A stretch of 64,000 bases of DNA from Metasolibacillus fluoroglycofenilyticus. Lineage in GTDB: Bacteria; Bacillota; Bacilli; Bacillales_A; Planococcaceae. Position 1 is the first letter of the stretch, and every line of letters begins with the position of its first letter. A program made the position numbers and the translations under genes. The stretch lies in NCBI RefSeq assembly GCF_003049645.1, contig NZ_PYWK01000001.1:2015487-2079486 (forward strand), in the 5' to 3' direction. Under the pieces are notes generated by a model that was given only the letters and a program-made list of their open reading frames with translations, did no database searches and had not been told where the DNA came from. Positions 7,601 through 17,302 of the stretch are shown here, piece after piece.

Positions 7601-8359
7601 TTATTGCGCTTCCTTTCTGTTATCAATCAATGTAGCGATAGGACCGAGTGCTTGCTTTTGCTGTAGGATAAGCTCCTTAATACCCATCTCACCTAATGCT
7701 AATAATTCATTCAATTCAGCACGGGAGAATGTTGCTTCCTCACCTGTACCTTGCACTTCCACGAAGCGTCCTGCACCTGTCATAACGATATTCATATCGA
7801 CCATTGCAGCGACGTCCTCGACATAGTTTAAGTCTACTACAGCGCCAATCTCCTCGACAATTCCAACACTTGTTGCAGCTAAATAATCGATGATTGGGAA
7901 TGTTTCAAACGGTTTTTCTTCTGCAAATTTGGCAATCGCTTGTGCCATCGCCACAAAAGCACCTGTGATGGATGCTGTACGTGTGCCGCCATCCGCCTGA
8001 ATTACATCACAATCAATCCATATTGTTTTTTCACCTAATGCTTGTAAATCGACGACAGCACGCAATGCACGCCCGATTAGACGCTGTATTTCCATCGTGC
8101 GACCATTTACCTTACCACGCGCTGATTCACGCTGTGTGCGCTGCGCTGTGGCTCTGGGCAGCATTGAATATTCTGCTGTAATCCAGCCCTTCCCCTGCCC
8201 TCTTAAAAAGCCCGGTACTTTGTCTTCTATTGTCGCTGTACAAATGACTTTTGTATTCCCTACAGTAATTAGTACAGAGCCTTCTGGATGTATTAAATAA
8301 TTTGTATCAATATGGACTTGGCGTAGCTCATCTACCGCCCTTTCATCATATCTAATCAT
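7601..8359 (-). CDS. rph: ribonuclease PH
   Basis: A 252-residue phosphorolytic 3'-5' exoribonuclease that trims tRNA 3' ends. Family motifs are visible: [66 protein letters not shown] and [10 protein letters not shown]. The length is normal. AAGGAGGA precedes the ATG. It heads the rph-rdgB-ysnB group. In B. subtilis gerM lies upstream; here none is present and murI follows directly. Confidence 0.95.
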   Translation of the reverse strand: MIRYDERAVDELRQVHIDTNYLIHPEGSVLITVGNTKVICTATIEDKVPGFLRGQGKGWITAEYSMLPRATAQRTQRESARGKVNGRTMEIQRLIGRALRAVVDLQALGEKTIWIDCDVIQADGGTRTASITGAFVAMAQAIAKFAEEKPFETFPIIDYLAATSVGIVEEIGAVVDLNYVEDVAAMVDMNIVMTGAGRFVEVQGTGEEATFSRAELNELLALGEMGIKELILQQKQALGPIATLIDNRKEAQ

Positions 8360-8456
8360 GAAAATCCTCCTTTTCTTACGCGCACTAATCTTACCATATA
8401 TTATGTAGTCAAAAAAAGTAGTAAGTGGTACGAAATATTATACTAACATGAAAAAG

Positions 8457-8519
8457 AAAAAGCCGCAGGAAAGAAACCGTCTAAAATGATTTTTCAGACA
8501 GTTACTTCCTAACAGCTTA
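8457..8519 (-). terminator. imperfect hairpin after murI
   Basis: On the minus strand AAGCTGTTAGGAAG...CTTTCCTGCGGCTT forms a long imperfect stem with an inner TCTGAAA/TTTTAGA pair, then TTTTTCTTTTTC. It ends the murI transcript before rph. Confidence 0.55.
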
Positions 8520-8524
8520 ACTTA

Positions 8525-9319
8525 TTAAAATGTAATGCGCTCGATTGATAAGTTTTCCTTCTCTAGCCAGCGTTCAGCTATTGAGCGGAAAATAGGCACA
8601 GACCCTGACGCAAAAAAAACATGCCGTGGCGTCATTTCATTTGTGCGCAATTGATGATGATAAGATAAAGTTTCCCACACATGACAAGCAGTTTCTTCCG
8701 CTGAAGAAACAACATGTATGCCCGCTCCTATAGCGGCTTCAATTTGCTTTTGAATGATAGGGTAATGTGTACAGCCTAAAATGACTGTGTCAAAGCTTGA
8801 GTCTTTAATTGGCTTCAGACCATCCGCCACTAAATTAAAAGAAAATTGGCCTTCATATTCCCCACTTTCCACAAGTGGAACAAATGTCGGGCAAGCGAGC
8901 GGAAGCACCTTCACCTTTGTTGATAGCGAGTATAGTGCTTTTTCATATGCAGCGCTTTTTATTGTACCTTCTGTAGCGAGTACAACAACCTCATTACGCT
9001 TTGTTTTTTTGATTGCAGCACGTGCACCTGCGTTGATTACGCCGATAACAGGTATCGACATTTTTCTTTGCAAGCTCTCCAAAGATACCGCCGACGCTGT
9101 ATTACAAGCAACAACAAGCATTTTAATGTTCATTTTTTCTAAAGCTTTCGCCATTTGCCACGTAAATTGGCGTACTTCTTGCTCTGTCCGTGGTCCATAT
9201 GGGCATCTAGCAGTATCACCAATATAGTATATGATTTCATTCGGAAGCAGTTTCATGATAGCTTTAGCTACCGTTAATCCACCGACACCCGAATCAATTA
9301 CACCTATAGGGGCATCCAT
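8525..9319 (-). CDS. murI: glutamate racemase
   Basis: A 264-residue enzyme making D-glutamate for peptidoglycan. The two catalytic cysteines are Cys72 in VVACNTAS and Cys183 in LGCTHYPII; IGVIDSGVGGLT forms the N-terminal loop. The order marR-like/murI beside gerE matches the racE locus of B. subtilis. GAGGCGG lies before the ATG. Confidence 0.95.
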   Translation of the reverse strand: MDAPIGVIDSGVGGLTVAKAIMKLLPNEIIYYIGDTARCPYGPRTEQEVRQFTWQMAKALEKMNIKMLVVACNTASAVSLESLQRKMSIPVIGVINAGARAAIKKTKRNEVVVLATEGTIKSAAYEKALYSLSTKVKVLPLACPTFVPLVESGEYEGQFSFNLVADGLKPIKDSSFDTVILGCTHYPIIQKQIEAAIGAGIHVVSSAEETACHVWETLSYHHQLRTNEMTPRHVFFASGSVPIFRSIAERWLEKENLSIERITF

Positions 9320-9335
9320 ATAAACCGCCTCAATC

Positions 9336-9779
9336 CTATTTCATTTGTACATGTAATTTCTTTAAAAGTCGTACTAAATCAGTTGCTTCTTCGACATCAA
9401 AATCATCCATAATATTTCGTAAATAGTGTCGTCGTTGCTCGATTACTTCTTGAATGATACGCTCTCCCTCAGGCAGTAAATGAATGCGTACAACACGTCG
9501 ATCCTGTTCATCACGAACACGCTGTACAAGTTTTGTTTTTTCCATTCTATCCACTAAATCTGTCGTCGTACTAAAAGCTAAATACATTTTGGTTGATAAG
9601 TCACCAATTGTCATATCGCCTGCTTCTTGCAACCATTGTAGCGCTACAAATTGCGGAGGTGTTATTGTATAGTTACTTAAAATTTCGCGACCTTTTTGTT
9701 TAACTAAGTGTGAAATAAATCGCAGTTCTTTTTCTATGGTAGCTATAGAATCAGCACTATGTTTTTCGTTATTTTGCAT
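9336..9779 (-). CDS. ysmB: MarR-family regulator (YsmB-like)
   Basis: 147 residues with a winged helix-turn-helix at about 55-110 (TPPQFVALQWL, MTIGDLSTKMYLAFSTTTDLVDRME, RVRDEQDRRVVRIHL). MarR proteins are dimeric ligand-responsive repressors; the ligand here is unknown. It is 16 bases upstream of murI, so the two are probably co-transcribed, as in B. subtilis. Confidence 0.9.
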   Translation of the reverse strand: MQNNEKHSADSIATIEKELRFISHLVKQKGREILSNYTITPPQFVALQWLQEAGDMTIGDLSTKMYLAFSTTTDLVDRMEKTKLVQRVRDEQDRRVVRIHLLPEGERIIQEVIEQRRHYLRNIMDDFDVEEATDLVRLLKKLHVQMK

Positions 9780-9846
9780 TTTCTAAGATCACTCCTAACA
9801 ACAATTCATAGCTCTATTTTGAGGTTTTTTTTAAAAAATAGCAAGC

Positions 9847-10074
9847 TTACGTTCCATTTAACTTTAATTCTTGTAGTCGTAATAATTCGATTAATGCTTG
9901 AGTTCTACTTGAAACACCTAATTTTTGTATTGTATTGGAAATATGATTGCGAACAGTTTTTTCGCTAATGCCAAGTTTTTCCGAAATTTCCTTTGTTGAG
10001 TAGTCTTCGATTAGTAATTGGAATATTTCACGCTCTCGTTTCGTTAATAACAAGCGCGATTGTGAGTTCCCCAT
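9847..10074 (-). CDS. gerE: spore regulator GerE (LuxR-type HTH)
   Basis: A 75-residue stand-alone LuxR/GerE DNA-binding domain: LTKREREIFQLLIEDYSTKE and EKTVRNHISNTIQKLGV. GerE is the last mother-cell regulator of spore coat genes under sigma-K. The start is at 10074, with AGGAGG 9 bases upstream; a GTG at 10083 would overlap that site. Length and the murI/sdh neighbourhood both match B. subtilis gerE. It is strong evidence that the host makes endospores. Confidence 0.93.
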   Translation of the reverse strand: MGNSQSRLLLTKREREIFQLLIEDYSTKEISEKLGISEKTVRNHISNTIQKLGVSSRTQALIELLRLQELKLNGT

Positions 10075-10143
10075 ATTATACACCCTCCTATCCTGTTCTT
10101 TGTAAAATATGTGAATAGGAGCATTACGGTGAGGGCGATTTCA

Positions 10144-10590
10144 CTACTTCGCAAGCATTAGTTGTTTTGTCTGCTCTGACCAGCCTTGCGCTTTCCCTGT
10201 TTCACGATTTATTTGCACAATTGTGCCTCGTCCCGTAAAAACAGGGAAATTTTTTTCATTTTTTGCAAGATAGTGAATATCAACAGAGCTAGAGCCGATT
10301 TTTGCTGCTTTTACGAAAATTTGCAAGCGTTCATCAAAAAACACTTGTTGCAAAAAATCGCATTGCAAATCTGCAACGACAGGAATAGTTTCACTGTTTG
10401 GTGATATCCAATCCGTCATTAAACCAAGCGATTTTAAAAATTCGATACGTGCCATTTCAAAATAAGTAAACGGTACTGTATTATTTAGGTGCCCGTACAT
10501 ATCGGTTTCACTAAAGCGTACTTTCACCTCAATCGAGAATTGAAATTCTGCCATCCACTGTTCTGTATTTTCAATATATGCTGCGCGCAT
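10144..10590 (-). CDS. ysmA: 4HBT acyl-CoA thioesterase (YsmA-like)
   Basis: A 148-residue hotdog-fold thioesterase: VRFSETDMYGHLNNTVPFTYFEMARIEFL carries the YbgC/4HBT signature (Asp and the GHLNN turn). It probably cleaves acyl-CoA. AAGGGGGA is the ribosome site. A palindrome closely matching the FadR operator lies 22-44 bases upstream and overlaps the predicted -10, so control by acyl-CoA through FadR is likely (inference). The position between sdhB and gerE matches ysmA. Confidence 0.85.
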   Translation of the reverse strand: MRAAYIENTEQWMAEFQFSIEVKVRFSETDMYGHLNNTVPFTYFEMARIEFLKSLGLMTDWISPNSETIPVVADLQCDFLQQVFFDERLQIFVKAAKIGSSSVDIHYLAKNEKNFPVFTGRGTIVQINRETGKAQGWSEQTKQLMLAK

Positions 10591-10610
10591 AAAAAATCCC
10601 CCTTAACCCT

Positions 10611-10634
10611 TATAATGAATACTCATTCATTATA
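10611..10634 (-). promoter_or_regulatory. FadR-like operator over the ysmA promoter
   Basis: A perfect inverted repeat TATAATGAAT-ACTC-ATTCATTATA. Within it, 10612-10629 agrees at all but the first two positions with the box in front of fadR (TGAATGANTANTCATTCA). On the minus strand the TATAAT of its right half can serve as the -10. Confidence 0.6.
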
Positions 10635-10807
10635 ACATATAGAGATTGGAGAATTCACGTATTGACTTAGCTTACGTTTATAGAATTGATTGGCGATTCA
10701 GTTAGAAACAGCGTCAGCTTCGCATCTATTGACTTCAGTTACTACTAAAATTCACCAGTGGAACTTCATAGTGAAAATAAGTATCGCTTCTAATTTTTTG
10801 CAACGAA

Positions 10808-10847
10808 AAAAGCCATCTGAAAGCATATATACTTTCAGATGGCTTTT
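10808..10847 (-). terminator. terminator of the sdhCAB operon
   Basis: Perfect 16-bp arms AAAAGCCATCTGAAAG (10808-10823) and complement (10832-10847), an 8-nt loop and an A/T-run on each side. It is just downstream of the sdhB stop. Confidence 0.9.
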
Positions 10848-10849
10848 AA

Positions 10850-11629
10850 TTAGTCTACCATATGGTCAGAACCGAAGAAGTTTCTGAACATTTGAACAGT
10901 CGCAGCACGGTTAAGAGCAGCGATTGAAGTTGTTAAAGGAATACCTTTTGGACATGCAGCTACACAGTTTTGTGAGTTACCGCAGTTAGCTAAACCACCG
11001 TCGCCCATAATTGCAGCTAAACGTTCGTCTTTATTCATCGCACCTGTTGGGTGTGTGTTGAATAAACGAACTTGTGATAATGGAGCTGGTCCGATAAACG
11101 AAGCTTTTTCAGATACGTTCGGACATGCTTCCATACATACACCACATGTCATACATTTAGATAATTCGTAAGCCCATTGACGTTTGCGCTCTGGCATACG
11201 TGGACCTTCACCTAAATCATAAGTACCATCAATTGGCACCCATGCTTTTACCTTTTTCAAGGCGTTGAACATACGGCTACGGTCTACTTGTAAGTCGCGA
11301 ACAACTGGGAAAGTTTTCATTGGCTCTAAACGAATTGGTTGTGCTAATTTATCTACTAATGCCGAGCAAGATTGCTGTGGACGACCGTTAATCACCATCG
11401 AACATGCACCACAAACTTCCTCTAAACAGTTCATATCCCAAGTAACAGGCGTTGTTTGTTTACCATCAGCCGTTACAGGATATTTTTGAATATGCATCAA
11501 AGCAGAGATAACGTTCATACCGGGACGGTAAGGCACGTTAAATTTTTCTTCACGTGTTGGACCATTTTCCGTATCTTGACGAACAATAATCAGTTCAACC
11601 GTTTTACCAGTGTTTACTGCTTCCATCAT
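10850..11629 (-). CDS. sdhB: succinate dehydrogenase iron-sulfur subunit
   Basis: 259 residues. The N-terminal ferredoxin domain carries the 2Fe-2S ligands (CLEEVCGACSMVINGRPQQSC). The C-terminal domain has CMTCGVCMEACP and CGNSQNCVAACPKGIP for the 4Fe-4S and 3Fe-4S clusters. It passes electrons from SdhA flavin to membrane menaquinone. Its ATG shares one base with the sdhA stop (TAATG), showing coupling. A second ATG follows immediately and could be the true start. The terminator lies right after it. Confidence 0.96.
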   Translation of the reverse strand: MMEAVNTGKTVELIIVRQDTENGPTREEKFNVPYRPGMNVISALMHIQKYPVTADGKQTTPVTWDMNCLEEVCGACSMVINGRPQQSCSALVDKLAQPIRLEPMKTFPVVRDLQVDRSRMFNALKKVKAWVPIDGTYDLGEGPRMPERKRQWAYELSKCMTCGVCMEACPNVSEKASFIGPAPLSQVRLFNTHPTGAMNKDERLAAIMGDGGLANCGNSQNCVAACPKGIPLTTSIAALNRAATVQMFRNFFGSDHMVD

Positions 11630-13386
11630 TAATTATCCCCTTTCGAAGAATAGTCACGTTTACGTGGCGGAATTAATGAAACATCCACTTCTTGGTAAGT
11701 AATAATAGGCTCACCCGTTGCTGGATCAAATTTCGCCATTGTTGTTTTCAAGAAGTTTTCATCGTCACGGTTCGGGAAATCAGGTTTATAGTGTGCACCA
11801 CGAGATTCATTACGCAGTAACGCACCTTTTGTCATAACTTTTGCAAGGTAAAGCATATTCTTTAACTGACGAGTAAAGTGAGCACCTTGGTTTGACCACT
11901 TTTGCGTGTCATAAATATTGATATTTTCCCAACGCTCTTGAAGTTCAGTTAATTTCTCGTAAGTTTTCTCTAGGCGGTCGTTATGACGTACCACTGTCAT
12001 GTTGTCAGTCATCCACTCGCCAAGCTCTTTATGCAATAAGTAGGCATTTTCTGTGCCATCCATTTTCAGGATTGCTTCCCACTTCTCAGTCTCTTCTTTC
12101 ACATGTGCTTCAAAAATAGTTTCTGGTAAATCCTCTGCATGCTTCTTAAGACCTTTTACATAGTCAACAGCATTTGGTCCTGCAACCATACCACCGTAAA
12201 TAGCTGATAATAATGAGTTTGCTCCTAAACGGTTTGCACCATGTTGTGAGAAATCACACTCACCAGCAGCAAATAATCCAGGAATTTCTGTCATTTGATT
12301 GTAGTCAACCCATAAACCACCCATTGAGTAGTGAACTGCTGGGAAGATTTTCATTGGTAATTTACGTGGGTCATCCCCAACGAATTTTTCATAAATTTCA
12401 ATGATACCACCAAGTTTTACATCAAGCTCATGTGGATCTTTATGAGAAAGGTCTAAATACACCATGTTTTCGCCGTTAATACCAAGTTTTTGGTTTACGC
12501 AAACATCAAAAATTTCACGTGTTGCAATATCACGTGGTACTAGGTTACCGTATGCTGGATATTTTTCTTCTAAGAAGTACCAAGGCTTACCATCTTTATA
12601 AGTCCAAACTCGTCCACCTTCACCACGTGCTGATTCAGACATTAGGCGGTTCTTATCATCGCCAGGAATCGCCGTTGGGTGGATTTGAATGAATTCACCA
12701 TTTGCATAAGATGCACCTTGTTGATATACGATAGAAGCAGCAGAGCCTGTGTTAATTACAGAGTTTGTTGTTTTACCGAAGATAATACCAGGACCACCAG
12801 TTGCCATAATGACAGCATCACCACGGAATGCGCGGATTTCTTCTTTTACTAAATCTTGTGCTACGATACCGCGGCATACGCCATCATCATCAAGTACAGC
12901 ACCAAGGAATTCCCAATGTTCATATTTTGTTACTAAACCAGCAACTTCGTGTGCACGAACCTGCTCGTCTAGTGCATATAATAATTGTTGACCAGTCGTT
13001 GCACCAGCGAACGCTGTGCGGTGCATTAATGTACCTCCGAAACGACGGAAATCAAGTAAACCTTCTGGCGTACGGTTGAACATTACACCCATACGGTCCA
13101 TTAAGTGAATAATACCAGGTGCTGCGTCACACATAGCTTTTACTGGTGGTTGGTTTGCTAAGAAGTCGCCACCATATACTGTATCGTCAAAGTGAATCCA
13201 AGGAGAGTCCCCTTCACCTTTTGTATTTACTGCACCATTAATTCCGCCCTGCGCACAAACAGAGTGTGAGCGTTTAACTGGAACTAATGAGAATAATTCA
13301 ACTTCAGTGCCTGCTTCAGCAGCCTTAATCGTTGCCATCAAGCCAGCTAAACCGCCACCAACAACGATGATTTTGCTTTTTGCCAT
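11629..13386 (-). CDS. sdhA: succinate dehydrogenase flavoprotein subunit
   Basis: 585 residues, the usual length in Bacillales. It has the FAD-binding GGGLAGL near the start, SHSVCAQGGINGA with the His that binds FAD covalently, FIQIHPTAIPG, and the active-site HGANRLGANSLLSAIYGG segment. It oxidises succinate to fumarate in the TCA cycle as complex II on the cytoplasmic membrane. It is the middle gene of sdhCAB. Confidence 0.97.
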   Translation of the reverse strand: MAKSKIIVVGGGLAGLMATIKAAEAGTEVELFSLVPVKRSHSVCAQGGINGAVNTKGEGDSPWIHFDDTVYGGDFLANQPPVKAMCDAAPGIIHLMDRMGVMFNRTPEGLLDFRRFGGTLMHRTAFAGATTGQQLLYALDEQVRAHEVAGLVTKYEHWEFLGAVLDDDGVCRGIVAQDLVKEEIRAFRGDAVIMATGGPGIIFGKTTNSVINTGSAASIVYQQGASYANGEFIQIHPTAIPGDDKNRLMSESARGEGGRVWTYKDGKPWYFLEEKYPAYGNLVPRDIATREIFDVCVNQKLGINGENMVYLDLSHKDPHELDVKLGGIIEIYEKFVGDDPRKLPMKIFPAVHYSMGGLWVDYNQMTEIPGLFAAGECDFSQHGANRLGANSLLSAIYGGMVAGPNAVDYVKGLKKHAEDLPETIFEAHVKEETEKWEAILKMDGTENAYLLHKELGEWMTDNMTVVRHNDRLEKTYEKLTELQERWENINIYDTQKWSNQGAHFTRQLKNMLYLAKVMTKGALLRNESRGAHYKPDFPNRDDENFLKTTMAKFDPATGEPIITYQEVDVSLIPPRKRDYSSKGDN

Positions 13387-13460
13387 GATTTCTTCTCACT
13401 CCTCTTTCTTTAGCTAAAACTTCTCTTTCCCCGCTCATTTCAAATAAGCGATTGTTTCGA

Positions 13461-14075
13461 TTAAACGAATGCTAAAATAGCTGCTACACCAACGATGCTT
13501 AGAATAGCGAAAATAACCATCGTTACGTAAGTTGCAATTTGTTGTGATTTTGGAGATTGAGTAATACCCCAGCTCACTAAAAATGCCCAGATGCCGTTTG
13601 CTAAGTGGAATGTTGCTGATAAAATTCCCACTATGTAGAAACCAAGCATCCATGGCGATGCAACGATTTCCGCCATCATATCGTAGTTTACTTCAGCACC
13701 AAGCGCTTTTTGAATACGCGTTTGGAAAATATGCCATGCGATGAATACAACTAGGAAAATACCCGTCATACGTTGAAGACGGAATGCCCAGTTACGAAAC
13801 GTACTGAAGCGTGACGTATTATTCGTTGCTGTGAATGCAATATACACTCCGTAGAAAGCATGGAACATTAATGGAATATAAATGATTACCCATTCCATTA
13901 CTAGCAATAGTGCATGTGGAACTAACTCCATCATTCCAGTTGCGCTATTGTAAGTATCTTCACCACCAACTGCAGTGAAGTTCAAAGATAAGTGGAACAC
14001 CAAAAACAGACCTACTGGAATAATACCTAATAGAGAATGTAAGCGGCGCCATAAAAACTCACGATCTTTTGACAA
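13461..14075 (-). CDS. sdhC: succinate dehydrogenase cytochrome b558 subunit
   Basis: 204 residues with five hydrophobic helices and several His in helices suited to bind two haems (LLGIIPVGLFLVFHLSLN, LMFHAFYG, FIAWHIFQTR, TFHLANGIW). It anchors SdhAB to the membrane and reduces menaquinone. The start is TTG, with AAGGGGGG 7-8 bases upstream. The gap to sdhA is 74 bases. Confidence 0.95.
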   Translation of the reverse strand: MSKDREFLWRRLHSLLGIIPVGLFLVFHLSLNFTAVGGEDTYNSATGMMELVPHALLLVMEWVIIYIPLMFHAFYGVYIAFTATNNTSRFSTFRNWAFRLQRMTGIFLVVFIAWHIFQTRIQKALGAEVNYDMMAEIVASPWMLGFYIVGILSATFHLANGIWAFLVSWGITQSPKSQQIATYVTMVIFAILSIVGVAAILAFV

Positions 14076-14184
14076 GACTGTTACCCCCCTTAGTACTTAA
14101 AATACGCAAGTCAGGTCGTCACGAAATTGTAAACGTTGTCCATTGACTGCGCATTTCATCATGGTACAATATTATGACATGTTC

Positions 14185-14213
14185 ATTGTACTCTCAACCT
14201 ACTAGAGCGTCAA
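14185..14213 (-). promoter_or_regulatory. sigma-A promoter of sdhCAB
   Basis: TTGACG (14208-14213, minus strand), a 17-nt spacer and TACAAT (14185-14190). This leaves a roughly 100-nt untranslated leader before the sdhC TTG. The remainder of 14214-14344 should hold the yslB promoter but no clear hexamers stand out. Confidence 0.7.
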
Positions 14214-14344
14214 GGTAGCTTGCAATAATTCCTTTCTCTCTTTAAGTATTTTTTTTGCTGGTTTATGCATTTTTTTGTTGCGTATTGTCATTTTTTTGCA
14301 CAATTCAAATGAATAGAAGAAAATTTAGAAAGAGGTTTTTATCA

Positions 14345-14761
14345 ATGGAAACCGGTAATACAAAGATGATCCCTACATTCGGCTATGAAATTATACGTGA
14401 TTATGTACTGTCCTCTATATTAGGAAAGCATGAAGAAGATGTGCTTTATTGGTCAGGCAAAGAAATAGCTCGAAAGTTTCCACTTTTTTCAATGGAAGAA
14501 GCAGCCGCTTTTTTCAAGGAGGCCGGCTGGGGAACATTAACACTAGAAAAAGAAACGAAAGATAGCCGTACATATATTTTGACAGGCGATGCCGATATTT
14601 TAAGATTCGATAGCCGCTGCTTCCGCCTTGAAGCAGGTTTTTTAGCGCAGCAGCTACAACATCAAATTGGCTTTTTAACAGAATGCTATGATGAAAAAAA
14701 TAGCAAAAAGCAACTTGTTCAGTTTCAATTAAAATCAGATTTAAAGGAAGTAATTAAGTAA
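14345..14761 (+). CDS. yslB: YslB-like DUF2507 protein
   Basis: 138 residues from the ATG at 14345, chosen because AAAGAGG lies 9 bases before it; the frame runs back to 14255 through a hydrophobic stretch without a ribosome site. It contains the domain pattern GYEIIRDYVLSSILGKHEEDVLYWSGKEIARKFPL typical of DUF2507, which resembles small-ligand-binding V4R-like folds. The function is unknown. Its divergent placement from sdhC matches yslB in B. subtilis. A repeat-type hairpin terminates it. Confidence 0.85.
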   Translation: METGNTKMIPTFGYEIIRDYVLSSILGKHEEDVLYWSGKEIARKFPLFSMEEAAAFFKEAGWGTLTLEKETKDSRTYILTGDADILRFDSRCFRLEAGFLAQQLQHQIGFLTECYDEKNSKKQLVQFQLKSDLKEVIK

Positions 14762-14805
14762 AGAGCGTCCAAAAAGCCGTGCATAGCCGGCATTTTGGAC
14801 GCTCT
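14762..14805 (+). repeat. dispersed GCGTCC hairpin, copy 1 (terminator of yslB)
   Basis: Arms AGAGCGTCC and GGACGCTCT (14762-14770, 14797-14805) extend inward as AAAA/TTTT and GCCG/CGGC pairs. The sequence GCGTCCAAAAAGCCGTGC differs by only one base over the whole element from the inverted copy at 57780-57817. Downstream CTTTG gives a weak T-tail. Confidence 0.7.
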
Positions 14806-14903
14806 CTTTGTAATAGAGGAGTTACAATGAAATAATAAAAATCTCGCTTTTATTTGCGATTCCAACATCTTCTCAATTCCTTAATAGTTAAAAGCACTCC
14901 CTA

Positions 14904-16700
14904 CTACTCGCTCTTCTTCTTTGCTTCCTCTTGAAAATACGTATAAATTTTTTCCGCTAGCGCCTGTGGAATGCGCTGTGCTGCCAGCTCCTCAACAGTT
15001 GCTTCGCGAATTTTCTTTACTGAGCCAAATGCCTTTAATAGCTGTTGCTTGCGCTTCGGTCCAATACCTTCAATATTATCAAGTACTGATTTAATGGCAT
15101 TTGTGCCATGCTGCTGACGTAAAAATGTAATAGCAAAGCGGTGTACTTCATCCTGAATGCGCTGTAGCAAATAGAAGCTATCACTTGTCCGCTTTAACAC
15201 AATTGGCACTGGTGGATCACCAAATAAAAGCTGTGATGTGTTGTGTTTTTCATCCTTCGCGAGCCCTGCGATTGGAATATACAAGCCAAGCTCATCCTCA
15301 ATCACTTCACGCGCAACCTCCATCTGCCCTTTACCACCATCGATAACGATTAAATCAGGCAGCGGCAAATTTTCCTTTAACACGCGCGTATAGCGACGAC
15401 GAATAACTTCCTGCATCGCACCATAATCGTCATGGCTTGCTGTTTCTCTTAGCTTATATTTACGATATTCTTTCTTGGCAGGCTTGCCATCAATGAAAAC
15501 AACCATTGCAGAAACAGCATCAGCTCCATGCATATGGCTATTATCAAACGCTTCAATACGCAATGGCGAAGCAATACCCATCGCCTCACCTAGCGCCTCA
15601 CAAGCGCCGACAGTACGTACTTCCTGTCTTTCGATTAGCTGGAATTTTTCATGTATTCCAATCTCAGCATTTTTCATCGCCATATCCACTAGCTCTTTTT
15701 TGGCTCCGCGCTTTGGAATTACCACGCGGACTTCAAGTAAGCTTTCGAGCAATTTTTCATCAATTGTAGAAGGAATAAATATTTCCTTCGGCTTTAAATG
15801 CTTCGTTTCCTCATAAAAGCGACCGACAAATGTTAAAAATTCCTCTTCTGGGTCACGATAAATTGGAAAAATAGAAACATCGCGCTCGATTAATTTTCCT
15901 TGTCGCACAAACAGTACTTGCACACACATCCAGCCTTTTTCCACTGCATAGCCAAATACATCTCGATTTGATAAATCTTTCGTTATAATTTTTTGCTTTT
16001 GCATAATCGCCTCGATATGCGTAATTTGGTCGCGAAATTCCTTTGCTCTTTCAAATTGTAGCTGTTCTGCCGCTTCATACATTTGACGCTCTAAACTTTG
16101 CTTCACTTCGACATAATCACCATTTAAAAATTTAGCAATTTCCTCTGCCATTTCACGATAAATTTGCGGTTCAATTTCCTTTACGCAGGGTGCTAAACAT
16201 TGTCCCAAATGGTAATATAAGCATACTTGGGCTGGCAGTTGCGCACATTTTCTTAGCGGATAAATGCGGTCTAAAAGTTTGCGCGTTTCATTCGCCGCAT
16301 AAGCGTTCGGATATGGACCGAAATATTTTGCCCTATCTTTGCTAATTTTACGCGTCGTTAAAATGCGCGGGTATTTTTCATTTGTAATTTTTATATACGG
16401 ATACGTTTTATCATCTGTCAGCATAATATTATATTTTGGATCGTATTGCTTGATTAAGTTTAACTCTAGCATTAAGGCTTCTAAGTCAGAAGCTGTAACG
16501 ATATATTCAAAATCCTCAATTTCACTGACTAGGCGCTGTGTTTTACCATCATGTGTCCCCGAAAAATAAGAGCGAACACGGTTTTTTAATATTTTTGCCT
16601 TACCTACATAAATCACCGTTCCCTGTCGGTCCTTCATTAAGTAGCAGCCTGGCTCATCTGGTAAAATAGCTAGTTTGTTTTGAATAATCTCATTCATCAT
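14904..16700 (-). CDS. uvrC: UvrABC excinuclease subunit C
   Basis: 598 residues. The order is: GIY-YIG nuclease (about 14-95, [19 protein letters not shown]), a Cys-rich stretch, the UVR motif (about 200-235, [29 protein letters not shown]), the RNase H-like endonuclease domain ([22 protein letters not shown]), then C-terminal helix-hairpin-helix ([21 protein letters not shown]). It makes both incisions around DNA lesions. It follows trxA as in B. subtilis. Confidence 0.97.
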   Translation of the reverse strand: MMNEIIQNKLAILPDEPGCYLMKDRQGTVIYVGKAKILKNRVRSYFSGTHDGKTQRLVSEIEDFEYIVTASDLEALMLELNLIKQYDPKYNIMLTDDKTYPYIKITNEKYPRILTTRKISKDRAKYFGPYPNAYAANETRKLLDRIYPLRKCAQLPAQVCLYYHLGQCLAPCVKEIEPQIYREMAEEIAKFLNGDYVEVKQSLERQMYEAAEQLQFERAKEFRDQITHIEAIMQKQKIITKDLSNRDVFGYAVEKGWMCVQVLFVRQGKLIERDVSIFPIYRDPEEEFLTFVGRFYEETKHLKPKEIFIPSTIDEKLLESLLEVRVVIPKRGAKKELVDMAMKNAEIGIHEKFQLIERQEVRTVGACEALGEAMGIASPLRIEAFDNSHMHGADAVSAMVVFIDGKPAKKEYRKYKLRETASHDDYGAMQEVIRRRYTRVLKENLPLPDLIVIDGGKGQMEVAREVIEDELGLYIPIAGLAKDEKHNTSQLLFGDPPVPIVLKRTSDSFYLLQRIQDEVHRFAITFLRQQHGTNAIKSVLDNIEGIGPKRKQQLLKAFGSVKKIREATVEELAAQRIPQALAEKIYTYFQEEAKKKSE

Positions 16701-16737
16701 TTATCACCTATACTTTGTCATATAGCGTTATCATCAC

Positions 16738-16775
16738 GAAGGGGGCGCCCGAAAATTCTTTTTTGGACGCCCCCT
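16738..16775 (-). terminator. hairpin between trxA and uvrC
   Basis: AAGGGGGCGCCCGAAAA pairs with TTTTTTGGACGCCCCCTT (one mismatch inside). It is a strong GC stem with inner A/T run, likely terminating the trxA transcript. Its GGACGCC arm recalls the dispersed GCGTCC hairpins. Confidence 0.6.
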
Positions 16776-16852
16776 TTGCGATGAGGATAGTGTGTTACTA
16801 TCGGCAGGAACAATAGTTTTCAGCAAATATTTAACATATAAGCTATAGGTGT

Positions 16853-16885
16853 CCGAAAAGATAATACTTTTCGGACACCTTTTTT
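16853..16885. terminator. hairpin after trxA
   Basis: Perfect GGTGTCCGAAAAG/CTTTTCGGACACC arms with a 7-nt loop, then TTTTTT on the plus strand. The polarity of the T-tract suits plus-strand transcripts better than trxA, but the stem may work both ways. Confidence 0.55.
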
Positions 16886-16889
16886 CTCA

Positions 16890-17204
16890 TTATTTGTTTG
16901 AATCGATAAAGTCGATTAAAGCTTCTTTCGGTTGGAAACCAGCTGTTTTCGCTTTTAATTCGCCATCTACAAATAATAGTAATGACGGAATCGACATAAT
17001 TTGGTACTCTGCTGCTGTCACTTGGTTGTTATCAACATCTACTTTGACAATTTTCACATCGTTACCGATTTCTGCATCCAATTCCTCTAGAACAGGTGCA
17101 ATCATTTTACATGGGCCACACCATGTTGCCCAAAAATCTACAAGAACAACGCCATTAGCGATTTCTTGTGCAAAGTTTTGATCTGTTGCTTGTATAATTG
17201 CCAT
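16890..17204 (-). CDS. trxA: thioredoxin
   Basis: 104 residues with the WCGPC active site (Cys29, Cys32) in VLVDFWATWCGPCKMIAP and the cis-Pro in IMSIPSLLLF. It is the general cytoplasmic dithiol reductant. AAGGAGGC lies 7-8 bases before the ATG. It stands between the etf block and uvrC as in other Bacillales, here separated from etfA by extra genes. Confidence 0.97.
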   Translation of the reverse strand: MAIIQATDQNFAQEIANGVVLVDFWATWCGPCKMIAPVLEELDAEIGNDVKIVKVDVDNNQVTAAEYQIMSIPSLLLFVDGELKAKTAGFQPKEALIDFIDSNK

Positions 17205-17302
17205 TTTAAATAGCCTCCTTCACTAACATCTGCCTGTAGTATAGCATGTTTAAAATACCAATAACAGTGAATTGCTCATATTAGTCTTGTCCTTTTATTT
17301 GC

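Noticed and set aside
13435-13653. Frame antisense to sdhC
   Set aside because: It is a shadow of the conserved sdhC reading frame with no ribosome site of its own.
16849-17181. Plus-strand frame opposite trxA
   Set aside because: A shadow ORF of the conserved thioredoxin gene.
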